A stretch of DNA of 64,000 nucleotides from Roseateles_B sp041913905 (GCA_041913905.1 JAYSEK010000002.1:135442-199441); one strand, 5' to 3'. Positions 1-7,583 are shown, numbered from the stretch's first letter. Notes: generated by a model not told the origin, from the sequence alone. Translations and numbers: made by a program.

Positions 1-2
1 CG

Positions 3-230
3 GCCGACGTGCTGGCCCAGATCGACGCCCTGCTGGCCCGTGCCGGCAGCGACAAGACCAAGATCCTGCGCGCCCAGATCTACATCGCCGATGTCGCCGA
101 GTTCGCCGGCATGAACGCTGCCTGGGACGCCTGGGTGCCGGCCGGCCACACGCCGCCGCGTGCCACCGTCGAGGCCAAGCTGGCCAAGCCGGAATGGAAG
201 GTGGAGATCGTGATCACCGCGGCGGTCTGA
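3..230 (+). CDS. RidA (YjgF/YER057c/UK114) family protein, 3' part
   Basis: Only the C-terminal 75 residues are in the window; the reading frame is open to the left edge, so the start lies outside. The family hydrolyses reactive enamine/imine intermediates made by PLP enzymes, as a cytosolic trimer. The visible part carries the typical C-terminal signature of the family: a DALLARAGSDK helix, an ILRAQIYIAD strand, and then the PPRATVEA segment, whose Arg is the substrate-binding residue in RidA. The GTG at position 9 encodes an internal Val and is not a start. A strong hairpin terminator follows 30 bases after the stop, so this gene ends its transcript. Members differ in substrate and I cannot tell which one this is. 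Confidence 0.9.
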   Translation, partial: ADVLAQIDALLARAGSDKTKILRAQIYIADVAEFAGMNAAWDAWVPAGHTPPRATVEAKLAKPEWKVEIVITAAV

Positions 231-261
231 TCCCCACGGCCTGATCGCACAGTCTCAGGAC

Positions 262-298
262 AAAGGCCCCGTCCGGCGCATGCCGGCGGGGCCTTGTT
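262..298 (+). terminator. Intrinsic terminator after the RidA-family gene
   Basis: AAGGCCCCG (263-271) pairs perfectly with CGGGGCCTT (287-295). An inner CCGGC/GCCGG stem (273-277/282-286) is separated from it by one bulged base and closes a 4-base loop. A short T-rich run (TTGTTG) follows. It lies between convergent genes and probably serves the plus-strand gene. Confidence 0.8.
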
Positions 299-320
299 GC
301 TGGCGCGTGGACGGGGCTGC

Positions 321-1100
321 TCAATCGGGGATCTGGTACTGCGCCGAGCCCATGAGGTCAACGCCGCACTGCAGGTTCTCGGCCCAGTCGATGAAGTCCT
401 TGACCGCCGCCCCCGCCATGGGGGCGCCATGCTGCGGCACGATCATGTGGATGTCCAGTTGGCGCACCATCGCGGCCCATAGGCGCAGCACCTTGTTGCT
501 GACCATGTAGCGGCGGTGGAAGCCCTCCATGCGCTTGAGGTGCGGGCCGAGCTCGGTGATGGTCTGCTCCGGGTTCAAGTCCGCGCCCAGCGAGGCGCCC
601 AGGTCGCCGGAGAACAGGATGCGGCTCACCGGGTCGTAGAACTGGAAATTGCCTTCGGCATGCAGGAAGTGCGCGGGCAGGGCGACGAGCTCAAAGCTCG
701 CGCTCCCCTCACCCAGGCGCAGGCGCTGCCCGGGGTCGGGGATGCCCACGATGCGGCCCAGGGTCTTGCCGGGCTTGCAGAAGTGCGGGGCGAAGCGTTC
801 CCAGATTTTGGAGATGTAGACCTCGGCATTGGTGGCCGTCATCCAGCGATCCAGCGACGCGATGATGTCCGGGTCCGCATGGGAGGCCAGGATGGCCGCG
901 AGCTTGTGCGGGGGGAAGTGCCGCGACATGCCCAGGTAGAGCTCGTTGTAGGCCAGGTTGCCGCCTGGATCGATGATGCAGCCGCTGCCCTTGTTGACGA
1001 TCAAGAACTGGTTGGACTGGACGGCCTCGCCGTCCTCCTCGCTCAGCTTGGCGAACATCAGACAGACGTGATCGTCCTTGCGGAACAACTCGATGGACAC
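321..1100 (-). CDS. MBL-fold metallohydrolase of the flavodiiron/ODP (oxygen-binding di-iron protein) type
   Basis: A 259-residue single-domain protein with the metallo-beta-lactamase fold of flavodiiron proteins but no flavodoxin domain. Ligand-like positions appear in the flavodiiron order: SHADPD (His, Asp and Asp, where the family usually has HxExD), a His in the LPAHFLHAEG segment, the bridging Asp in FSGDLGA, and the last His in PQHG. Related stand-alone ODP proteins bind O2 at a di-iron site; some act as oxygen sensors in chemotaxis and others reduce O2 or NO. The start is GTG at 1098-1100, with GGGAGAG about 6 bases upstream. No redox partner lies next to it. The fold assignment is firm; sensor versus enzyme is open. 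Confidence 0.85.
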   Translation of the reverse strand: MSIELFRKDDHVCLMFAKLSEEDGEAVQSNQFLIVNKGSGCIIDPGGNLAYNELYLGMSRHFPPHKLAAILASHADPDIIASLDRWMTATNAEVYISKIWERFAPHFCKPGKTLGRIVGIPDPGQRLRLGEGSASFELVALPAHFLHAEGNFQFYDPVSRILFSGDLGASLGADLNPEQTITELGPHLKRMEGFHRRYMVSNKVLRLWAAMVRQLDIHMIVPQHGAPMAGAAVKDFIDWAENLQCGVDLMGSAQYQIPD

Positions 1101-1156
1101 GGGCTCTCTCCCTGCTTTGGATGAGCCCTCACTCTAGGTGGGGGAATAAGGCGGCG

Positions 1157-1206
1157 TCTTGAGACGGCTCAAGAGCGGCGGTGAATTCTTGGCCTGGATC
1201 AAGAAT
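1157..1206. promoter_or_regulatory. Two inverted repeats upstream of the ODP-like gene
   Basis: TCTTGAG-N4-CTCAAGA (1157-1163/1168-1174) and ATTCTTG-N8-CAAGAAT (1185-1191/1200-1206) are perfect dyads 57-106 bp upstream of the GTG start of the ODP-like gene. They could be operator sites for a dimeric regulator. I see no convincing sigma-70 or sigma-54 promoter to anchor them. Confidence 0.4.
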
Positions 1207-1233
1207 GGCCGGGCCGCCTGACGGGGCCCGGCC
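1207..1233 (-). terminator. Hairpin downstream of the M56 operon
   Basis: GGCCGGGCC (1207-1215) and GGCCCGGCC (1225-1233) form a perfect 9-bp stem with a 9-base loop, 24 bases past the stop of the last M56 gene. The run after it on the minus strand (ATTCTTG) is only weakly T-rich, so termination may be partial. Confidence 0.55.
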
Positions 1234-1256
1234 GAAAAGCTGCACGGCTTGCGGCC

Positions 1257-2543
1257 TTACTGCGCGGCTACCTGGGCCGGCCAGGGCTGGGCCTGGATGT
1301 CGAGGCGGAGATGGCGGCCGCCTTCGTTCACGTCGACCCGGACGGGTTCTCCGGACTTGAACTCCAGCTGGGGTTGCGCCAGCAGGGTCAGGGGCTGCCC
1401 CTGCTCCAGCTTCAGGGCGAGGTGATAACGCCCACCAGCGGTGGCCTTGGTTGTGACACCAATGCGCAGGGGCGTGCCCGCCTGCGCATTGGCATCGCTC
1501 TTGAACTCGACGGCCGCGGCCTGGCCGTCCTGCACCATGAGCCTGGGCTGGCCCAGCAGGGTGCTGCCCTCATGGATGCTGAGGCGCAGCTCGATGGGCT
1601 GCGGCGCCGGCTTGGCGTCCTGGGCCTGCACGCTGTAGCCAAGGCCGCCCAGCAGCAGGGCGCACAGGCCGGCGCCCAGGCGCACTCGCCAGGCGTGGCG
1701 GGCATGAAGGGGGTGCTTCTTGAGCATCATGATTCTCCGTTTCAGTGGGTGGGTGTCTTGCCAGGAGGCCGCCAGCGCAGGCCAGGCGGCGCCGAGGTCG
1801 GGCGATTGGCCTGCCTTGAGCAGGGCATGGGCGTAGTGCGCGAGGTCCTGGGAACTCGCGTGCTGAAGCACGAGGGCGTCGCAGGCCAGCTCCTGGTCCT
1901 GGGCGAAGTGCCGCAGCGCCCACCAGGCCAGGGGGTTGAACCAATGCAGGCAGGCGATCAGGCGGGCCAGCAGCGTCCAGGCGTTGTCGTGTCGACGTGC
2001 ATGGACGGCTTCATGCGCCAGCACCAGGGCCTGTTCCGCGGCGCTGAAGCGCTGCTCGAAGTCAGCCGGCAGGACCAAGCGGGGCCGCCACAGGCCGATC
2101 AGCGCGGGACTGCAGCCGGCCGGGCTGCGCCAGGGGGCCTGCGTGCGGTCCAGATGCGCGCGAACCTGTGCATGAGCGCGCCACTGCAGGAGCAGCAGCG
2201 CGCCGAACCCGGCCAGCCAGCCCAGCATCAGCAGGCGGGCCATGTGCGTGTCCGTCGGCGCTGCCACGGCGCTGTCGACCCAGGCCTGCGGTGCTGCGGG
2301 CACCACCAAGGTCAGCGGCGGCAGGGGCGGCAGGCCGGCCGCGCCGGGGGCGAGCAAGCCCAGCAGACCCAGCGGCAGCGCCAGCCATGCTGCATGCGCC
2401 GCTCGCGGGCCCGCGGCGCGCATCAGCACGGGGCGCAGCAGGGCGAGCAGCAGCACGCTGACGCTGAAGAAGGCGGTTTGGCGGGCCAGCCCGTTCAGGC
2501 ACACCGTGGCATCCAGCCCGGTGTTGACGAAGGGCAGGCTCAA
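1257..2543 (-). CDS. M56-family (BlaR1/MecR1-like) membrane metalloprotease, second of a tandem pair
   Basis: A 428-residue integral membrane protein. It has N-terminal transmembrane segments near residues 22-40 and 50-70 and another near 103-120. A cytoplasmic zinc-protease loop with HEAVH at about 177-181 follows (HEAVHARRHDN is typical of M56), then a WFNPLAWWA half-segment and a last membrane helix near 285-300. The C-terminal domain of about 120 residues is predicted periplasmic and beta-rich; I do not recognise it. There is no penicillin-binding sensor domain, so beta-lactam sensing is unlikely. The start is TTG at 2541-2543, overlapping the stop of the preceding M56 gene as TTGA, with GGGGAG upstream. 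It is third in the operon BlaI-M56-M56. The inferred role is inactivation of the BlaI repressor after an unknown envelope signal. Confidence 0.85.
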   Translation of the reverse strand: MSLPFVNTGLDATVCLNGLARQTAFFSVSVLLLALLRPVLMRAAGPRAAHAAWLALPLGLLGLLAPGAAGLPPLPPLTLVVPAAPQAWVDSAVAAPTDTHMARLLMLGWLAGFGALLLLQWRAHAQVRAHLDRTQAPWRSPAGCSPALIGLWRPRLVLPADFEQRFSAAEQALVLAHEAVHARRHDNAWTLLARLIACLHWFNPLAWWALRHFAQDQELACDALVLQHASSQDLAHYAHALLKAGQSPDLGAAWPALAASWQDTHPLKRRIMMLKKHPLHARHAWRVRLGAGLCALLLGGLGYSVQAQDAKPAPQPIELRLSIHEGSTLLGQPRLMVQDGQAAAVEFKSDANAQAGTPLRIGVTTKATAGGRYHLALKLEQGQPLTLLAQPQLEFKSGEPVRVDVNEGGRHLRLDIQAQPWPAQVAAQ

Positions 2544-4081
2544 AGCTGCTCCCCACGGGCCTTGCGCCAGGCATTGTCCAGCGCTTGGTGGCTTTCCAGC
2601 TCCTTACTGTGCCGGGCGTTCATCTCGGCCAGTTGGGTACGCTGCTTCGGCGACAGCTCCTCCATCTGCCGCTGAAACGCACGGATGAAGCGTTCGGAGC
2701 GCGGGTTCTCCAGGCTGATGCTGACTTGCGCCTGCAAGGCCTGACCTGCGGCGTCGGGGAGCACGGCATGCAGGCTGGTCGGCAGCTGGCCGGGACGGAT
2801 GTCCTGCAGCTGTGTGAGCGTCTTGCTGCAGGTTTGGTCCATCAACTCGCCCTGGGTGCGTACGTCACCGTCGGGGTAGCCATACAGGTGCACGGCCAGG
2901 CACCAGCCGTCCATGGGCATGTTCATGGTGAGTTGGCGGTAGCTGTCGACTGGGGTGCCCAGCGAGTAGGCGGTCGCGAACTCCTTTTGCTGCCACGCTG
3001 AGCGGCCCAGCTGACTGTTCAGTTGCACAAGGATCGCCAGCGGCTTGGCGCCCTGGGTTTGCTCCGCCTTTGCGAGGTAGCTCATCAGCTCTTGCGTCAG
3101 CTGCTGGGGGTCGGCTGAGGGCGAGGGTTGCGCGGCCTTCGCCAGCACCGTGATGCCCAGGCACAAGCTCAATGCAGTGGCTCGCCCCACTTGCCGCTGC
3201 CAGGCGGGCCGGCGGTGCAGGCGCAGGCCTCGTACGCGCTCCACCAAGGGGTGCTGATGAGCCCAGCCGGTGCTGAGCACAGGCACGCTGCGCTTGGGAT
3301 GGGACTTCAGCAAGGCGTCGATATAGGTCTTCACAAGGGGCTCCTCTCCTGAGCCGGTTGACGTTTGTCGATTCAGTACCGCGGCATCGCAGGCCAGTTC
3401 CTGGTCCTGGCGCATGCGGCGCAGCGCCCACCAGGCCAGTGGGTTGAACCACTGCAGCACCAGCAAGCCGGCCGCCAGCAGGTTCCAGACGTTGTCGTGA
3501 CGTCGGGCGTGCACCGCTTCGTGGTCCAGGATCAGGGCCTGCTCCCGCGGGCTGAAACGCTGCTCGAAGTCCTGGGGCAGCACGAGGCGTGATCGCCAAA
3601 GCCCAAGCAGGGCAGGGCTTTCGCCCGCCGGGGCGATCCATTGCGCGCCGCTGCGCTTGAGCCGGACGCTGAAGCGGCGCTGGCGCCAAGTCAGCAGCAC
3701 CAGCAGCGCTGCTGCGCCCAGCGTCCAGAGTCCGACGGCCAAGCGCTGAGGTTCCATCGCGGGTCGTGCCGTCGCGTCCGTCGTGCCGCGCCGAGTTGGC
3801 GCCGACGGTGCGGTGGTGTCGACCTCTGCCGACGCGGGCTTCATCCAGCTAGGGAAGGTCTGAGCCAAGGACTGCATCGGCACAGGCAAGACCTGACCCT
3901 GCAGCAGGCTCGGCATCCATGGGCTTAGCATCATCAGGGGCACCAGCAGCCAGGCCAGGTACACGGCGCCGGCATCCAGCAGGCGCCGCAGCAAGGGGCG
4001 CAGCAGGGCCAGGAGCAGCACGGCAACGCTGAATAGGAGGCTTTGCTCCAGCAGCAGACGAACCCAGGTGGCTTCAGTCAT
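2540..4081 (-). CDS. M56-family (BlaR1/MecR1-like) membrane metalloprotease, first of a tandem pair
   Basis: 513 residues. Membrane segments lie near residues 10-30, 38-58 and 115-131; the zinc motif HEAVH is at about 187-191, followed by RRHDN and WFNPLAWWALRR; a further membrane helix precedes AAQPSPS. The C-terminal periplasmic part of about 200 residues differs entirely from that of the next gene and contains two Cys (WCLAV and QTCSK) that could form a disulphide. The second in-frame ATG (4079-4081) is chosen because GGGAG lies 7 bases before it; the ATG at 4087 is too close to that site. The start overlaps the BlaI stop by 8 bp (ATGACTGA), so translation is probably coupled. It is likely the sensor-protease for the upstream repressor. 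The ligand is unknown. Confidence 0.88.
   Translation of the reverse strand: MTEATWVRLLLEQSLLFSVAVLLLALLRPLLRRLLDAGAVYLAWLLVPLMMLSPWMPSLLQGQVLPVPMQSLAQTFPSWMKPASAEVDTTAPSAPTRRGTTDATARPAMEPQRLAVGLWTLGAAALLVLLTWRQRRFSVRLKRSGAQWIAPAGESPALLGLWRSRLVLPQDFEQRFSPREQALILDHEAVHARRHDNVWNLLAAGLLVLQWFNPLAWWALRRMRQDQELACDAAVLNRQTSTGSGEEPLVKTYIDALLKSHPKRSVPVLSTGWAHQHPLVERVRGLRLHRRPAWQRQVGRATALSLCLGITVLAKAAQPSPSADPQQLTQELMSYLAKAEQTQGAKPLAILVQLNSQLGRSAWQQKEFATAYSLGTPVDSYRQLTMNMPMDGWCLAVHLYGYPDGDVRTQGELMDQTCSKTLTQLQDIRPGQLPTSLHAVLPDAAGQALQAQVSISLENPRSERFIRAFQRQMEELSPKQRTQLAEMNARHSKELESHQALDNAWRKARGEQL
3886..3899 (+). repeat. GCAAGACCTGACCC word, copy in the first M56 gene (antisense)
   Basis: Exact 14-base match on the plus strand. 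In the minus-strand gene it is read as Gly-Gln-Val-Leu-Pro, with TTG for Leu. Confidence 0.9.
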
Positions 4082-4439
4082 TTTCATACTCCCGGATCAG
4101 CTTCTTGAGCGCCTTCAGGTCGGCCTCGCTGAGCTTGCGCTCCGACGAGAACTGGGCCACCAGCGGGGCCAGGCTGCCGCCGAACAGGCGGTCCAGCAGA
4201 CCCATGCTCTGACGCTTCAACCAATGCTCGCGCTGCAGCACCGGGCTGTAGAGATAGCGCCGTCCGTCCTTCTCGGCGCTGATGGCGCCCTTGTTGAGCA
4301 GGCGGTTGAGCAGGGTCTTGATGGTGGCCAGCTGCCAGTCCTGCCGGTCCTGCAGGGCCAGGGCGATGTCCTCGGTGCTCTGCGGGGCACGGTCCCACAG
4401 GACTTCCATGATCTGTGCTTCGGCGTCGCTGATGTTCAT
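4074..4439 (-). CDS. BlaI/MecI/CopY-family transcriptional repressor (copy 1)
   Basis: A 121-residue winged-helix repressor. The N-terminal ISDAEAQIMEVLW segment, the QLATIKTLLNRLLNKG recognition helix and the GRRYLYSPV wing are classical for the family. The C-terminal dimerisation helices carry the region that M56 proteases cleave in characterised systems. The start is the ATG at 4437-4439; upstream in-frame codons would run through the operator palindrome at 4445-4485. It is first in the operon with two M56 genes and most likely represses its own operon until a cognate M56 protease is activated. Compare the second BlaI gene (8784-9155), whose recognition helix is almost the same. Confidence 0.93.
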   Translation of the reverse strand: MNISDAEAQIMEVLWDRAPQSTEDIALALQDRQDWQLATIKTLLNRLLNKGAISAEKDGRRYLYSPVLQREHWLKRQSMGLLDRLFGGSLAPLVAQFSSERKLSEADLKALKKLIREYEND

Positions 4440-4444
4440 GGTTA

Positions 4445-4485
4445 GATTACGGTTGTAAACGCCGCTATTGTTTACGCACGTAATC
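4445..4485. promoter_or_regulatory. BlaI-type double operator (TTAC-N4-GTAA twice)
   Basis: A 41-bp dyad starts 6 bp before the repressor start codon. It contains two palindromic sites, TTAC-ggtt-GTAA (4447-4458) and TTAC-gcac-GTAA (4472-4483). Their centres are 25 bp apart, and the whole is also symmetrical about base 4465. This is the arrangement expected for two repressor dimers. The same geometry with other bases recurs at 9159-9203. Confidence 0.85.
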
Positions 4486-4541
4486 GATGCTGGCAAGCGG
4501 GGTGGGCTAGGGATTTACCCGATGGGGCCGTGGAAACGAAA

Positions 4542-4562
4542 AGCCCGCCGAGGAGGCGGGCT
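4542..4562 (-). terminator. Intrinsic terminator, minus strand
   Basis: AGCCCGCC/GGCGGGCT (4542-4549/4555-4562) forms an 8-bp stem with a 5-base loop, followed on the minus strand by TTTTCGTTT. It ends any transcript that reads through the 57-bp repeats from the TonB-domain gene, before the BlaI promoter. Confidence 0.85.
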
Positions 4563-4574
4563 GGGGCGGAGGAA

Positions 4575-4737
4575 GCCAGGTGACTCTGAAGGCTTGGCGC
4601 CTGCATGCGCCAAGCCCTTCGTCGGATGAAAGCCAGGTGACTCTGGAGGCTTGGCGCCTGCATGCGCCAAGCCCTTCGTCGGATGAAAGCCAGGTGACTC
4701 TGGAGGCTTGGCGCCTGCATGCGCCAAGCCCTTCGTC
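4575..4737. repeat. 57-bp tandem repeat, 2.9 copies, each with a 10-bp hairpin
   Basis: Units begin at 4575, 4632 and 4689; the third is cut after 49 bases. Copy 1 differs from the others by one base (ctgAagg for ctgGagg). Each unit holds GGCTTGGCGC-ctgcat-GCGCCAAGCC, a perfect 10-bp stem with a 6-base loop (4591-4616, 4648-4673, 4705-4730). The array lies between two minus-strand hairpin terminators, in the 3' region of the TonB-domain gene. No credible ORF fits it. At under three long units without distinct spacers it is not a CRISPR array. Confidence 0.95.
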
Positions 4738-4740
4738 AGG

Positions 4741-4770
4741 CAGAAGACCGTCCGCAGGGACGGTCTTCTG
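4741..4770 (-). terminator. Strong hairpin after the TonB-domain gene
   Basis: CAGAAGACCGTCC (4741-4753) pairs perfectly with GGACGGTCTTCTG (4758-4770): a 13-bp stem and 4-base loop, 7 bases past the stop at 4778. There is no clear T run after it on the minus strand, so it may act as an mRNA 3' stabiliser or partial terminator, with full termination at 4542-4562. Confidence 0.7.
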
Positions 4771-4777
4771 TCCTGAC

Positions 4778-5140
4778 TCAGTCCTCGTTTTTGAAGACGA
4801 GTTTGACTTCGTGGGTCTGCTTCTCGCCCGTGCCTTCAAAGCGCCACTCCATCAGCGCGCTGGTCACGGCACGGTCGAAGATGCGCTTGGGTTCGGCTTC
4901 CAGGATTTCGACACCCGTCACCTTGCCGTCGGCGTCGATCAGGATCTTGGCCTTGACCGTGCCCGAGTTCACACCTTTTTGCGTGGCTTCGCGCGGGAAT
5001 TCGGGCGGCACTTTCTTGATGACCTTGGGGCTGGCGTGTGCAGCAACGCTCAGCAGCGCGGCACCCACAAAGGCCAGCAGCCAGCGTGAGACGCTTTTCT
5101 TGTCGGTCAGGGAGCTTGTAGTCGTGCGCTTCATCTGCAT
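4778..5140 (-). CDS. Periplasmic TonB C-terminal-domain protein
   Basis: 120 residues. The N terminus has basic residues and a hydrophobic stretch (WLLAFVGAALLSVAAHA) ending in a likely signal-peptidase site (AHA-SP). The rest is one TonB-C fold: PPEFPREATQKGVNSGTVKA, then LIDADGKVTGVEI, then a helix and EWRF. There is no proline-rich spacer, and the anchor looks cleavable, so it is probably not a true energy transducer. The start is the ATG at 5138-5140, with GGGGAT 4 bases before it. It lies 23 bp after the chemoreceptor gene on the same strand and may share its transcript. A similar C-terminal fold ends the M56 protein at 7643-8794. Function unknown. Confidence 0.75.
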   Translation of the reverse strand: MQMKRTTTSSLTDKKSVSRWLLAFVGAALLSVAAHASPKVIKKVPPEFPREATQKGVNSGTVKAKILIDADGKVTGVEILEAEPKRIFDRAVTSALMEWRFEGTGEKQTHEVKLVFKNED

Positions 5141-5163
5141 GGTATCCCCAGGGAGTTGCTCAA

Positions 5164-6714
5164 TCATTTGCCGGTACGGAAGAAGTCCACGGCCTGCAGC
5201 AGGCGCGAGGAGCTGTCGGTCAGGGCCCCGGTGGAGCGGCTCAGCTCGCTGACCAGGCTGGCGTTTTGCTGCGTGCTGCGGTCCAGCTCGTTCATGGCCT
5301 GGTTGACCACGCTCACGCCTGCCGCCTGTTCCTGGGCCGAATGCGAGATCTCCTCGATCAGCTGGCCCATGTTGTTGACTTCGTCGACCACGCTGCGAAT
5401 GGTGGCGCCGGCGTTGTTGACCAGGGCCGTGCCGTTCTCGACCTTGACCGAGGACTCCTGGATCAGCACCTTGATCTCCTTGGCGGCCTGAGCGCTGCGA
5501 GAGGCGAGCGCACGTACCTCGGAGGCCACCACCGCGAAGCCCTTGCCGTGGTCGCCGGCACGGGCGGCTTCCACCGCGGCGTTCAGCGCCAGGATGTTGG
5601 TCTGGAAGGCGATGCCGTCGATCACGCCGATGATGTCGCCGATCTTCTTGGAGCTGGCGCTGATCTCCTGCATGGTCTCCACCACCTGCGCCACGGCATT
5701 GCCGCCAGCCGATGCCGACTGCCGTGCCTTGCCGGCGATGTTGGCGGCCTTGCGGGTCAGCTCGCTGGCGCCGCTGAGGTTGGCTGCGATCTGTTCCACC
5801 GAGGCGGCCGTGGTCTGCAGGCTGGAGGCGGAGCGGGCTGTGCGCTCGGAAAGATTGTTGTTGCCGCCGGCGATGTCGCCCGAGTTCTGGGCCACTTCGT
5901 GCGCCGCCGTGCTGACGCTGCTGACCACGCCCCGCAGCGCGCGCTGCATCTCCTGCATGGCATCCAGCATCTGGCCCAGCTCGTCTCGGCCCATGTTGCG
6001 GATGTCGTGGGTCAGGTCGCCCTGGCTGATGGCCTCGGCGGCACTGCGCGCCTCGTGCACCGGCACGATGATGCTGCGCGTGATCAGCAGGCCGCCGCCG
6101 GCACCCAACACCACCGCGGCAATCACCAGCACCACGGTGATGATCACCGAGTTGCGCGCCAGCTCGCCGCCCGAGATCGCCAGGTCATGGGCGGATTCGA
6201 ACTGCAGGTCGACCAGCGATTTCAGGCCGTCCTGGTAGGCCTGCTGGGCCGGGCGGACGTCGGTGATCAGGCTTTCACGGGCCTCGTCCGGGCTGCCATC
6301 CGCCTGGATCTTGAGGAACTTGGCGACCGAGGCGAAGAACTTCGTCTGCCGTTCCTTGACGCTGGCCAGCACCTCGGTTTCCTTGGGCGTGTCGATCTGC
6401 TGCTGCAGTGCGCCCAGCTGCTTGTCGATCTCCTGCAGCGCGCCGTCGATGGCCGCCTTCTGCTTCTTGATCTGGCGGGCTTCATCCAGCAGCAGCAGGT
6501 CGCGCGACGCGCGGGCGATGACGTTGACGTTGCTTTCCAGCGCGTTGGCCGCGGCGATCTTGACCAGGCTCTGGTTGGCCGTGCGATCCAGATCCTTGGA
6601 GAGACGGTTGGCGCTGTTGGCCCCATAGGCGCCGATGACCACCAGCAGCACGATCAGCAGGCCGTAGCTCAAGGAGAGGCGCTGGCTGATGCGCAGGCTT
6701 GTGAGAAAGCTCAT
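5164..6714 (-). CDS. Methyl-accepting chemotaxis protein 1
   Basis: 516 residues. An N-terminal transmembrane helix (about 10-30) is followed by a periplasmic four-helix-bundle sensor of about 155 residues, a second transmembrane helix (about 190-212) ending in a glycine-rich stretch, a HAMP domain (about 212-265) and a long coiled-coil signalling domain. The hairpin tip has the highly conserved FQTNILALNAAVEAARAG sequence that binds CheA/CheW. The protein ends without a CheB/CheR-binding pentapeptide. The start ATG at 6712-6714 is preceded by GAGGAT. The ligand cannot be predicted. The TonB-domain gene follows after 23 bp. Confidence 0.95.
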   Translation of the reverse strand: MSFLTSLRISQRLSLSYGLLIVLLVVIGAYGANSANRLSKDLDRTANQSLVKIAAANALESNVNVIARASRDLLLLDEARQIKKQKAAIDGALQEIDKQLGALQQQIDTPKETEVLASVKERQTKFFASVAKFLKIQADGSPDEARESLITDVRPAQQAYQDGLKSLVDLQFESAHDLAISGGELARNSVIITVVLVIAAVVLGAGGGLLITRSIIVPVHEARSAAEAISQGDLTHDIRNMGRDELGQMLDAMQEMQRALRGVVSSVSTAAHEVAQNSGDIAGGNNNLSERTARSASSLQTTAASVEQIAANLSGASELTRKAANIAGKARQSASAGGNAVAQVVETMQEISASSKKIGDIIGVIDGIAFQTNILALNAAVEAARAGDHGKGFAVVASEVRALASRSAQAAKEIKVLIQESSVKVENGTALVNNAGATIRSVVDEVNNMGQLIEEISHSAQEQAAGVSVVNQAMNELDRSTQQNASLVSELSRSTGALTDSSSRLLQAVDFFRTGK

Positions 6715-6888
6715 TTTTTATCCTCGCTCTTATCCTCGCTCATGTCCTCGCGATGGTTCTCGCGCTCGAAACCCCGAGACGGGCGGGCGCCCTCCGAGGC
6801 GGGCACGCGATGCCGGCGGGACCCCTTGCCGCACTCTGGCGTGCCTGTGTCGGATTGTGTCGGCAGCGCTCATGCTGTGGTGTGGCTC

Positions 6889-6914
6889 AAATGCGCGCAA
6901 ATTGATGCGCATTT
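6889..6914. other. Inverted repeat in the yciO/chemoreceptor gap
   Basis: AAATGCGC (6889-6896) and GCGCATTT (6907-6914) form a perfect 8-bp dyad with a 10-base spacer, just past the yciO stop in the 236-bp gap before the chemoreceptor. It could be an operator or a transcript-end hairpin; no T run follows on the minus strand. The rest of the gap shows only short imperfect repeats of a gcgaggat word near the chemoreceptor start. Confidence 0.35.
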
Positions 6915-6950
6915 CGCGATCCTGTTGCAAATCTGTGCCGCCACAGCGCC

Positions 6951-7583
6951 TCATTCCAGCTGCAGTCCGAGGCTCTGCGGGTTACCCCGGCCCTGCCTGA
7001 TCAGCACGGGTTCGTCAGCGCTGAGGTCGATCACCGTGGTGGGCTGCATGGGGCAGGCGCCGGCGTCGATGATGGCCTGCAACTGGCGGTCATAGCGCTC
7101 GCTGATCTCCTGGGCATCGTTGAGCGGCTCGCTCTCGCCCGGAGGGATCAGCGTGGTGGCCAGCAGCGGCTGGCCCAGCAGCTCCAGCAGGTCCAGCGTG
7201 ACGCGATGGTCCGGCACCCGCAGGCCGATGGTGCGGCGCGAGGGATGCGAGACCCGCCGCGGCACCTCCTTGGTCGCTTCCAGGATGAAGGTGAAGGGCC
7301 CGGGCGTGGCGTTCTTCAGCAGCCGGTATTGCTTGTTGTCGACGCGTGCGTAGGTGGCCAGCTCGCTGAGGTCGCGGCACAGCAGCGTCAGGTGGTGCTT
7401 CTCGTCCACGCCACGCACGCGGCGCAGGGCGTCCGCCGCGGCCTTGTCGTCCAGATGGCAGACCAGCGCGTAACTGGAGTCGGTGGGGATGGCGACCACC
7501 CCGCCGGCATGCAGGATCTGCACCGCCTGGCGCAGGAAGCGCGGCTGCGGGTTGTCGGGGTGGACTTCAAAGAGTTGGGCCAT
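6951..7583 (-). CDS. yciO: YciO-type Sua5/YrdC-family protein
   Basis: 210 residues, matching E. coli YciO in length and in its opening (MAQLFEVHPDNPQ). It carries the family segments IPTDSSYAL, KHHLTLLCRDLSEL, NATPGPFTFILEATKEVPRR and TIGLRVPDH. The YrdC fold binds ATP and threonine in the threonylcarbamoyl-AMP synthases that begin tRNA t6A synthesis. YciO members are paralogues whose exact activity is less certain, and some have weak or unclear synthase activity. The start is the ATG at 7581-7583, where homology begins. In many genomes yciO directly follows rnm (yciV). Here the BlaI/M56 cassette lies between the two. Confidence 0.9.
   Translation of the reverse strand: MAQLFEVHPDNPQPRFLRQAVQILHAGGVVAIPTDSSYALVCHLDDKAAADALRRVRGVDEKHHLTLLCRDLSELATYARVDNKQYRLLKNATPGPFTFILEATKEVPRRVSHPSRRTIGLRVPDHRVTLDLLELLGQPLLATTLIPPGESEPLNDAQEISERYDRQLQAIIDAGACPMQPTTVIDLSADEPVLIRQGRGNPQSLGLQLE

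Noticed and set aside
4575..4737. Possible CRISPR array
   Set aside because: The units are contiguous 57-bp tandem copies with no variable spacers, and no cas genes are present.
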